Shown here piece after piece: positions 50,655 through 60,200 of a DNA stretch of 64,000 nucleotides. The translations under genes and the position numbers were made by a program. The stretch covers positions 76,876,474 to 76,940,473 of the forward strand of contig CP154956.1 in the NCBI GenBank assembly GCA_039621445.1, in the 5' to 3' direction. Positions within the stretch are counted from its first letter, which is position 1. Every line of letters begins with the position of its first letter. The DNA is from Euglena gracilis. Its lineage: Eukaryota > Euglenida > Euglenophyceae > Euglenales. The notes beneath the pieces are model-generated. The model had not been told where the DNA came from. It saw only the letters and a program-made list of their open reading frames with translations, and made no database searches.

Positions 50655-51127
50655 CGATACACATCTCAATACCAAAGAGGAAAAGGACTAGTCCAACAAG
50701 TGCAGCAGAAGAAAGTTTCCGGACAGAATACCAAATCTTGGCTGGCCAGACGTCCTCCTTTTTTTGCCAGCCAGCCGGCCGCGGCTAGCTGCGGCTAGCC
50801 AGATGTGGCCAGGGTGGCTAGCCGCGGCAGCCACCCAGCACCAGAGTCTCGTGCACTGAGACGCCTGCGCTTCGAAAGACCCTGCCGGCTAGCCGGGCAG
50901 CCGGCCAGCCGGCTAGCTGGACCAAGTGCATTTTCTTCAGCCGTCTGGACCAAGCCCACAAGGTCAGCCGTCCGTCCGGACCTTCGCTTTTTTCACCAGC
51001 CGTCCGTCCGTCCGTCCGTCCGCCCCCCCTATCCCTAACCCTATTTTTGGCCTACTTTGGGTCACTGATGTACAGGGAAAGCACAAAAAAAGGGTCAGAA
51101 GATACGGCTGGTGTCGGCACAGAGAGT

Positions 51128-51310
51128 AAGGGTTGTCTAGAGAGTAAGGGTTAGGGTCACGGTTTAGGGTTAAGGTTAGGGTTTTGGGTTTTGGGTTAGG
51201 GTTACGGTTAGGGTTAGGGTTACCTAAACCAAAACCCAACCCTAAGCCCAAACCCGAACCCAGAACCCTAACCCTAAACCCTGACCCTGACCCTAACCCT
51301 AACTCTCTGG
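51128..51310. repeat. Inverted interstitial telomere-like array 2
   Basis: TTAGGGTCACGGTTTAGGG, TTAGGGTTACGGTTAGGG and similar units for about 95 bases, then CCTAAACC...CCCTAACCCTAAACCC units for about 85 bases. Head-to-head like array 1 and similarly degenerate. Confidence 0.85.
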
Positions 51311-51459
51311 ACCCTGTGTCGACACCAGCCATATCTTCTGACCCTGTTTTGTGCTTTCCCTGTCCATCAGTGACCCAAAGTACATCAGTGACCCAAAGTA
51401 GGCCAAAATAGGTGTGGATCGACCTGTTTTGCCGTGGATCGACTCACAGACAAGTACCG

Positions 51460-51800
51460 TTTTTTGGCCGTGACCCCCCTCCCCCCGGTGGGGTGGGCCA
51501 GACCAAAAGTGGCTGAGTGGCCAAATGCGCCGGAGAAAATTTTGGCCAAAAATGGCCTTGAAAGGCCAAAAAGTGACTGGTTTTCCTGAGTGGCTGACCC
51601 CCGGGGGTAAAGTGACTGACTGGCTTGGCCGAAAAAAGTGACTGACTGGTTTTTTCGGAGTGGAAAGTGGTCACGGGGGAAGTATGCCACTTTGGAGGAA
51701 GTCGGGAGGCAGCATCCATGATGTTGCACCCCATCCATACCATTGCTTAGCGACCCCCCAGGGGGGAGGGGGGTACCCCCCCCCCCCCGCCCCGTGACCC
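51460..51800. repeat. GTGACTGACTGGTTTT repeats and repeat D, copy 2
   Basis: AGTGACTGACTGG followed by TTTT or CTTGG occurs three times at 51570-51660. It is a word that also recurs at 16690-16810 (inverted), 48990-49015, 54915-54940 and 55625-55670. Repeat D (AAGTATGCCACTTTGGAGG) follows at 51677. Confidence 0.65.
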
Positions 51801-52930
51801 GCACCACCCCCTCAGGCTCCGTGCGGAAAATTGGCCCTGCTACTTCTGGAGTTCGGGCCGACCACGGTCGGCTGTGGCTTATTGACCATGGTCTGCCCGA
51901 CCAATGGTCGGCCCGACCTCCAGAACCAGGATGGCCAATATTCCGCCCGTCACGTCAGGACTTCAATAACCAATTTCGGGCCATTTTTTGGGCAACCTTT
52001 TTTTTTTGATGACAGAGTCCACCTCTCTCAATTGACAACCAAGCGCTGCCCAACCATTCCCTGTTGTTTTCACAGGTATCATCGATTGTGGACGTGCAGG
52101 GATAGATGGGAAGCCCTTCAGTTTTGAGGTAGGTGGTTTGGGGGGGTCCGCACCACCCGGGGGGGGGGAGGCGGAAGGGGAAGCGAAGCTTACCACCGGG
52201 GAAAAGGGAGGGTAGACCCCCCCCCCCCCCCGCCCGGGCAGGTGTGAGAACCGGCAGATTGTCACGATGACCCCAGCCTGGTTCCCAGATTTTTTTCCCA
52301 GTCGCGAGCAACTGGATTTTGAGTTTCCAAAGCAACTCCGTTTAACTCCTTCAAAGGACTGAGATATTCAGCCGTGAAGGGGTGGCAGGGTTTGCCAACC
52401 CCCCCCCCCCCAGTTTTGCCTCTGCCATTCCACCGGGGTGAGATTTTTGGTCGAAAAATCGATTTTTGAAAAGTCTCTCGAGAAAACACACATTGCCACC
52501 GAAATTGTCGGTCAGACAAAATGCACCCCTCTTCTATCTCCTTCAGCTGCCGGCACGCCTGGCCCGTGGTCCAGCGCGCTTTTGTGGCCCTAAACGGCGG
52601 CCATTTTGGGGTGTTTTTTGGGCTGTTTTGGGGGGGTCAAAAATAACCAATTTTATCAAAATACCAAGCACGATCGAAGGAAATGTCCGAGACCAGGAAT
52701 GAAGCCTTTGGAAGATCCAACCATGGTTGGCTTCTCCCCCAACTCTTCGTGCAGCCTGAGATACGGCCATTTTTCGGCCAATTTCGGGCCATTTCTGGGA
52801 CCATTTTGGGCTCATTGCGGGAAATTGGTGATGGATTTTTTGGTGGTCGCTAGCGACTGTTGGTGATGGCCTACCGACCATTGGTGGTCGGAGTGACCAG
52901 TCGCTGAGACCACCAATTTTAAGTCCATCC
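51800..52930. other. No gene seen
   Basis: Short palindromic words (GGTCGGCC, TGGTCGCTAGCGACTG) and G/C runs. The minus-strand open frame at 52543-52881 has no known motif. Confidence 0.4.
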
Positions 52931-52944
52931 CCTCTGAAAAAGTT

Positions 52945-53880
52945 TTTAAGCCGGCGTTTGAGACGCCGGGCTCAGGACAGAACCGGCGTCCCCCCCCACG
53001 GGCTTCCGGACGCCGGTTCTGTCCTAAAGCCCGGCGTTAGGAACGCCGGCTTTGTCCAAAGCCCGGCGTCCGATTTTCATTCTTAAAAATGTCACCAAAA
53101 GTGCCCAAAAGTGGCCCTAAGGTGCTGGTATGAGTGTTTCAACCATCAAGGACAATGAATTTTGCCATCTGGGGACCACTAGGGTGGATATCCAAATTTG
53201 GTGAAAATTGGCCCAGATTTGGAAATAGAGTACCGTGCAGCGTGGAAAGATCTGATGAGCACCGCTGGTCGTCTGTTGAAAAGAGCTTTCGATCGAGGGG
53301 TAACTTGGTACCCAAACGTTGCACGCAGCCCGAGATACGCTCGCGATCGTCGGATCGGCCAGAATCTGAGTCGAAATTTGTCGCAATTTTCAGTGATTTT
53401 TGGTTTAAGATGCTGAATAAACCTTACAGAAACATTTTTCCTCTTCGAATCAACGACCTGAGGGCCTTGGGGGGGCACCAGAGTTGTGAAATTAGGATTC
53501 CCCACTGACAGAAAATAAGAGCTCCAGGCGACGTGGCTGAATTTGGTGGTGATCGCCAGTCGTCTGATGAAAAGGGCTTTCGATCGAGGGGTGATTTTAT
53601 ACCTGGACGATTGACACAGCCAGAAATACCCTCGCGATCGCCGGAATTTGGTGAAGTGCAAAGTGGCGTGACATTGAAGATAAGTGGTCGGAGATTGGTC
53701 CTGGGAGTGTCTTTTGGCCGAAGGTTGGGGACGCCGGTTCTGTCCTGAGCCCGGCGTCTCTAAAACGCCGGCTTAAACAAGAGGTGTCGGATGCCGGTTC
53801 TGTCGAAGGACGGAACCGGCGTTTGGAACGCCGGGCTTTGGACAGAACCGGCGTCCGACGCCTCTTTTTTGTAGTAAAGC
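52945..53880. repeat. Dispersed repeat A, copy 2 (without the insertions)
   Basis: Co-linear with 32885-35245 but lacking the 1.1-kb and 0.3-kb insertions. It begins and ends with ACCGGCGTC/GACGCCGGTTCTGTCC fold-back words and contains two ~200-base sub-units, each with TTTCGATCGAGGGG. It gives the empty-site reference for the element 33359-34471. Confidence 0.85.
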
Positions 53881-53979
53881 CCCCCCTCCAAATTTTTTTC
53901 ATTCAAATGTGAAGGAGAATAAGAAGGATTCAAATGACTCGAAACCCACCCAAATGCCTTCAGAAACCCCATTGGGGGT

Positions 53980-54530
53980 CCATTTGCAAAAAATGAACCC
54001 CGATATGCGAACCCCAATGAACCCCAATATGCGAACTTAGTTGGCCTACGGCCTCCTCCGGGGGGGCTGCCGCCCCCCCCCCCCCCCGGACCCCCCCGCC
54101 CAAAATAGCAAAATCCCCTTGTGTGTGCAAAATGAGGAGGGCCAAATCGCGCTCCGAATGAACCCCGATATGCGAATTTAGTCGTCCTACGGCCTCCTCC
54201 GGGGGGGCTCCTTAACTCCTGGACAAAGACAAGTTTCACAGAACCGGCGCAAAAAGAAGATATTACCCAATTTTTTTTGCAAATGGACCCCCGAATGGGG
54301 TTCTGAAGGCATTTAGGTGACTTTTGAGTCATTTTCCTTCATGTTTGAATGAATTTTTTTGGAGGGGGGCTTAAAAACTTTTTTAGAGGGGGGGGTGGAC
54401 TTAAAATTCGTGGTCGCTAGCGACTAGTCGCCAGCGACCAGCCTTATCACCAATGGTCGCTAGCGACTAGTCGCTAGAAAATGGTCGCTAGTGACCATGG
54501 TCGCTAGCGACCACCAAAAAGTCCATCACC
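53980..54530. repeat. AACCCC(G/A)ATATGCGAA and GGTCGCTAGCGACTAG repeats
   Basis: Direct words AACCCCGATATGCGAA...CCTACGGCCTCCTCCGGGG at 53995-54065 and 54158-54210. After them come five TGGTCGCTAGCGAC palindromes at 54408-54515, also seen at 52843-52855 and 52870-52905. No gene seen. Confidence 0.6.
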
Positions 54531-55096
54531 AATTTCTTGCTCGGGGCCACCATTTTGGGCTGTTTTCAGGGTCAAAAAAAATTCCAAAATGACTCAAAAA
54601 TGAAGCAAAATCAAAGGAAATGTCTGGACCAATTTGAAGCCCTCAAAATGCCCAATCTGATGGTGTTTTGATTTCCCCGCAACTCCCCGCCCAGCCCGAG
54701 ATATGGCTGATTTACGACCCAAAACAGTGCCGCAGGCTTCTGATCTGCCGCTTTAAGCCCTTTTTGGTGTCAAAAAATCGGAAAATCAAAAAATTCAAAC
54801 TATATGAAAAATTTTGGGGAATCAAAGGAAATCACTGGGGACTTAAAATGAAGCTTTTGGGACCATGCAATCACTTAGTCACTGGCCGACCCCCCCCCCC
54901 CTGGGGGTGGATGGTTTTTTTCAGAGTGACTGACTGGTTTTTGGCCCGAACCCCGGAGGGGGTCGGCAAAAAAACTACTGAAGTGACCTGGCACCAAAGG
55001 CGATGGTATTTTTTTTCTGCCTTTCTTTGACGTTTTTTTTTGGGTCAAAATCCCTTTTGGATTCCAGAGTGGCCGACCCCCCCAGGGGGGGTACTG

Positions 55097-55621
55097 CAGG
55101 GGGGGGGGGAAATTGATATCCGCAATTTTTCCGCAATTTCCGCAATTTTCCGCAATTTCCGCAATTTTCCGCAATTTTCCGCAATTTTTCCGCAATTTCC
55201 GCAATTTTTCCGCAATTTTTTCCCATTTTTTTTCCGCAGAATTTTTTTCCCACCACCGAAGATGGAAGATGCAATGAGTTCAAGCCATTCTTCAAATGGA
55301 TCAACAGGTGTGCTATTGTGTTTTGTTGTTTTTTTCCCCCCAGTTTACCAATTTTTCTCACAGGTGCACCACTAGTTACAGAATTGGGTGCGTCCCACCT
55401 GTGCAAAGAACATCAAGCGTGTTGATTTGTGCTCGCCTGCATCGACGTGGGTGTTGCGGTGTTCTGAACCTCACAATTGAAAATTTTCTAAGTCCCCTCA
55501 GACAGAAATGTGTATACCCGATATCAATTTTTCCGCAATTTTTCCGCAATTTCCGCAATTTTTCCGCAATTTTTCCGCAATTTTTCCGAAGGCCTCCGAT
55601 ATCAATTTCCCCCCCCCCCTG
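55097..55621. mobile_element. CAGGGGG...GATATC element with TTGCGGAAAA arrays, copy 2 (inverted)
   Basis: Ends CAGGGGGGGGGGAAATTGATATC (given here as its parts CAGGGG and AAATTGATATC) and the inverse at 55600-55621. Target duplication GGTACTG at 55090-55096 and 55622-55628 (GGGTACTG if the terminal G is shared). The core and both TTTTTCCGCAA arrays match 33443-33999 in opposite orientation. Confidence 0.88.
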
Positions 55622-55679
55622 GGTACTGACTGACTGGTTTACCAAGAAGTGACTGACTGGGTTTTCGAAGAGTGGAGCA

Positions 55680-56990
55680 ACCCCCCTCCCCCCCCCCCCG
55701 GGGGGTCGGGGGGTCGGGTTGCTTGGTTGGGACCCTCTGTCGCCTCGTACAGATTGCCAGGGCCAATTGGACGCCTGGCCCCTGATGTGCTTCATTTTGG
55801 ACAGATTTGGCTTGCTTTGACTTGGCTGTTTTCGACCCATTTTTTGGTTCAACAAATCAAAATTTTCAAAAACACCTCCAAAGCATTGGGTAATCAAAGG
55901 AAATTATTATTATTATTATTGGGGACCTAAAACAAGGTCCCGGTCCAAGGGGCTTTATTTTAGGTCTCGAATGATTCACTTTGATTCCCCACCATTTGAA
56001 AGAAATTTTGAAATATTCAAATTTTAAACCAAAAATGGCCCCGAAAATGACCAAAACGGGCTGTAATTGGGGCCAGGCGTCCAACTGGCCTTGACAGCCT
56101 ATTCAGGCACAGAGACTTGCCAGGTGGTGATCACAAAGAAGTTTTGCGGAGGCACACAGACACGTATTAATATGCGTGTGGCTGCATATATCCCGTGTGT
56201 GTATGTGTGGACATGTGTCTCCATTTATGTGTGTAAAAGTATGTGCAGGCTATATACGTATGCACATACATGTATGTTGTATGTGTGTTTTATGCACACA
56301 TTTTTATCAATCCACATCCTGTGCGCCAGAAGAAAAATTTTCGCTATTTTTGGAACCTGCCGAGGAGGGGGTGGGGGTCCGGACTCCCAACATCTATGTC
56401 CATCCCATGTCAGTTTCGAGGTGGGGGGGTCCCCCCCGTGGCTAGAGGGGGGTCTGATCCCCCCCCCCAGGGCTTCCCATCTATCCCTGGGGACGTGGGC
56501 AGCTCGCCCCCGGGCCTGGAGCATGGATTCATTTGAAATCTGTGTGACCACCCTTCCCCTCCCGGGGGTTTCGCGAGTGGGTGTGTGCAGAACCCAACCC
56601 AGGGGTGCCTGGGAAGGCACCAAGGCGGGCCAGAAGTTCCTCAGCCCTCGACCCAAGCAATTCCGGTGCCGAGAGCGCTGGAGGCTATTTTTTGGGCACT
56701 TTCCGGCCCACAACCTGGCGCCTGCCAAGTCCCTCCGGGGTTGGCCAAATTCAATTTGGTTGGTGGGTTTAGGCCGCAAGACCCCCGCCCCCCTTTGAGG
56801 TGCCATTCTTCACAGCGGGCAGTCATTCCGGAAGATTTGTTCAAGCGTTTTTGGCTGTTTTTTTAATGGATGGATTTGAATGGATGGGTGGACCCCCCGT
56901 GTGTGGGCTTTCAAAACATTTTTAAAAATGGAGGGTTTCGGCCTGGGAAAGTGCCTCGCCGGGAGTCACTGAATGAATCTGTGACCTGGA
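55680..56990. other. Upstream of the cyclin: no exon identified
   Basis: A long plus-strand open frame at 56067-56798 has no motif; its second half is biased by G/C runs. A (TTA)4 tract lies at 55904-55919. Further 5' cyclin exons and the promoter may lie here. Confidence 0.35.
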
Positions 56991-56991
56991 G

Positions 56992-57207
56992 AACCTTGGT
57001 CCTGGATCCCAAACAGATGAAGATTCATCATCATCCATGGTGGTTGTCGAAGCACACGGTCCGCTTTCTGCTGTGGACTCTGTCCAGGCACTGGCAGCAC
57101 AGCGAACATTGTACGCCGATGACATCCTGCGGGTGTTATTGGGACTTGAGCTTCAGTTTGCACCAAATGCTGCTTACCTCACTGTGGTGCAGACACAAGT
57201 CACTGAG
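56992..57207 (+). CDS. Cyclin exon: acidic/Ser lead and start of cyclin box
   Basis: Probable acceptor CTGGAG|AAC, donor ACTGAG|GTCCAG. SQTDEDSSSS leads into AAQRTLYADDILRVLLGLEL then QFAPNAAYL, equivalent to EYxEDIxxYLRExExxxxPxxxYM of A/B cyclins. The YADD here is not a reverse-transcriptase motif. Confidence 0.75.
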
Positions 57208-60200
57208 GTCCAGGCCTTTTTTTAAAGGCAGAAATTTTCCAAAATGAAGGTTTTCAAGGCATTTTTTCCAGGCCAAGGTTTTTCATCCCTTTTTCTCAAG
57301 GATTTTTCATTGAACTTTGCCTGGATTATTTCGGATAAAAGTGTGCAAGGATTTTTGGCTTTTGCCATTTTTTTCTGAGAAAAATTTGAATGATTGTTTG
57401 ATCATAAATTGTGTTGCACAAAATCATGTTTTTTGATCAAGGTGGTGTTCTCAAAGGATTAACCATGAGCATGGAGAGAGTGGGGGGGGGTCGGGGTTCG
57501 ATATATATTTCGCCTGAAACATATCATTTTTGTTGCGAGAAGCGCCGAGCCAAATTTTTTGACCCCCCCAAAACGGCCAGTAATTTATTTTGGGCATTTT
57601 TGGAGGAAAAATGCAAAAAAAACAGCTGGAAGAAAACGTTGATCCTTTGCAGGGGCCCTGGGTGCTGCCCTTGGTGGGGTGGGGTGGCCCTCTGGTCCAG
57701 GGGGGGGGACCCACCTCAACACCGTGTAATACAGTATGTGGGGTTTGAGCTTAATATGGGTGATTTGATTGTTTTTCAGGGTGCCTCAAAAAAATGGGGC
57801 CTGTGGATGGCATGCGTGTAACGCTTCATGATTGGTTTCCCAGAGCTGCCCTGGAGCCACATGCTGGTTAAAAAAAAACATTCCGTTGGTCATCCATGCT
57901 CAATGTGAATGATTTAATGCATTTGATGAGGGCGTTTCTGTTGGCATTTGAAGTTTGCAGGCAGTTCCAATTGGCTCACGAGACGTTCGCTCTCACAGTC
58001 AATACAGTTGACCGTTATTTAAGTGTCCGCTGTGTGGAACGCGATAGACTCAGGCTTTGGTATGCAATGGTGTTGCACACAGGATTTTGCATTGCAAGCA
58101 CTCCAACAGTTTTTGTGTTTGTCCATGCAAATGCATGTCTTCCCTGAAAATTTTTCTCACTTATTCAAAGCCGGTCCCAAACATTAGAGTGGGGGACACT
58201 AGCTCGTCGACCGATTCATCGGTCGACTAGCCAGTTGCCCTGCCGACTAATCGTCCGACCAATTTGTACGAGGGGTGCTGCCTACGGCAATGGCCAGTCA
58301 GTCAACTGGCCACTGTAATGTACCCAGGGCGGTCCTTAAGGGACAGGATAGTTTTTTTTTCCCCCTTAAGGACCGCCCCCCCCCCCTTTCGGCCAAAGGG
58401 CCGGCTAAGGGCCAGACTGGGACTTGAATGGGCACAAAAATTAAACAGTCGAAAAAACACAGTTTTTGATGATTTGAGTGGATGGACGATGGTCCAAGGG
58501 TGCCAGGAATCAATTTTTTTTCCTGATGTCGACCTGTTCTCGCTGAAAAATGCCAAAATTTCTTGCCCATTTTCCTGTATATTTTTCACTGAGTGTGCTG
58601 GGACGGAGTTTTTTTTTTTTATTTGCTTAAGGACCGCCCTGAATGTACCAAAAAGGGGGGGGTCACCGGCTACTGAAATGCGATGTCGCCCATCGATCAA
58701 AGCTCTTTTATCAGACGTCCAGGCTCAGAATTCAGCCGCGATGCACAGATCTCGGATTTTGCAGTTTCAGAGAATTGAATGGGAGATCCTAATTTCACTC
58801 AGAACTGTGACTCAGAACCTGCAGGTCCGGCAATCTGACTGAAAAGTTGCTTCAGCAAGGTTTCTGGCGCTTTCAGAACCCCACAGAACCCAAAATTCCT
58901 GAAAATTTTGTTTAAGGTATTAATAAAGAAGGTATTTTTTCCTAAACGGGCTTGGTCACAAGGGATTTCGTTCAAACTGTGTCTGCGGGTTCACGCCTGA
59001 AGGCGTCTGGGACGCCGGTTCGGGCGTGAAATTCCTGCCCAAACCGGCATCCCAGATGCCGGGCCGGTTCGGGCGTGAACCTGGCGTCTGGGGGACCAAA
59101 ATGAAACAGAGCCAAAAAGTGTCCAAAATGCTTTGTAAACATGTGGTAAACATACGTGAGCAGTTTTTGGGGGGTCTTTGGCCAGAAATTGGGGTTTTTT
59201 GTGCAATAATTTCCTTTGGCCAATTTTGGGGAATTTCTGAAATACCATGCAGCGTGGCTGAAATCTAAGGCCATCTGCTGAAAGCCTTTGCGAAGAGCTT
59301 TCAATCAAGGGGCAACATGGCTGGTGAAACATTGGAATTTTGAATTTGTGGACAGGGTGGGAAGATGTGATCGGCAATGTTCAGAGTGCTGTGCAGTGTG
59401 GCTGAGTTCTGTGGGCACCAAGCGAAAGGTCTTGGGGAGAGCTTTCAATTGATGTGCTGTATGACACAAGAGATTTTGGTATTCCACAGCCCTCGGACAG
59501 TTCAGAACAAAAGTTTGGCCCAAACAGGGCAAATGGGGCTTAAAAGGTCGGTGACCTGGTGAGTTGCCAGTTGGTTGATTAGTTGACCGACTGGCTAGTA
59601 CCCCCATTTTGCATCGTTGAGCCTTCAAAGCCTGCTATTGCTACAATTGGTTGGAATCACTGCGTGCTGCATCAGTGCCAAATTCCACGAGGAAGATCCT
59701 CCAACCACCCAGCAGTTTCTGTCTATCTCTGCTGACACATACACCAGGAGGGAAATGGTATGTGGAGCTTGTGCAGTGGGTTTCATCCAGTGGTTGGGAG
59801 GCAGCTTTGTGGTGAAAACGCCCCACCAAATCTTTTGGTTTTGGCATTTGTATTTGATGCAGTTTGCGTTGGTTTTCTTTTTTTTTGTCTTGTTCACCAG
59901 GGAGGCTTTTTTTTTTTAACCAGGTATTGGGTAGGTCGAGCCAGACCCCCCCCGGGGGGGGGTGTTCAAAACGCTACCAGGGTTGGGTATGGTTTTGGTG
60001 CAAAGCACCGAGTTTTTTTTTGGGAAATGCCCGTAGACAGCTCGATTTTGGGGTAGGAGTTCCCCACCCCCACCGATCCAATCCGGCATGGACTCCCCCC
60101 CCCCCAGTGCCGAAGGAATTTTTTGGTGCATGTTGCCATCCCCATTTTGTCCCCTCAGACGTGACCCCCCCCCAGTTGGCCCAATTGGCCAGGGCCCAGC

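Larger units (their letters stand above)
49016..51460. repeat. 2.4-kb unit bounded by inverted repeats that carry telomere-like arrays
   Basis: Left arm 49016-49200: TACTTGTCTGTTAGTCGATC, ATTTTGGCCTACTTTGGGTC, GGGAAAGCACAAAACAGGGT, ATACGGCTGGTGTCGGCAC. Right arm 51270-51457 is its inverse. A third, direct copy of the inner part is at 51043-51125. Each arm runs into TTAGGG/TTTAGGG-like repeats. The interior (49.3-51.0 kb) has AT-rich DNA, GCCGGCCAGCCGGCTAGCC-type palindromes at both sides (49270-49430 and 50750-51020) and a tRNA-like sequence. Confidence 0.8.

Noticed and set aside
57103-57126. TLYADDIL as a reverse-transcriptase YxDD active site
   Set aside because: The flanking sequence fits the start of a cyclin box and joins, in order, further cyclin exons at 57.9, 59.6 and 62.9 kb.
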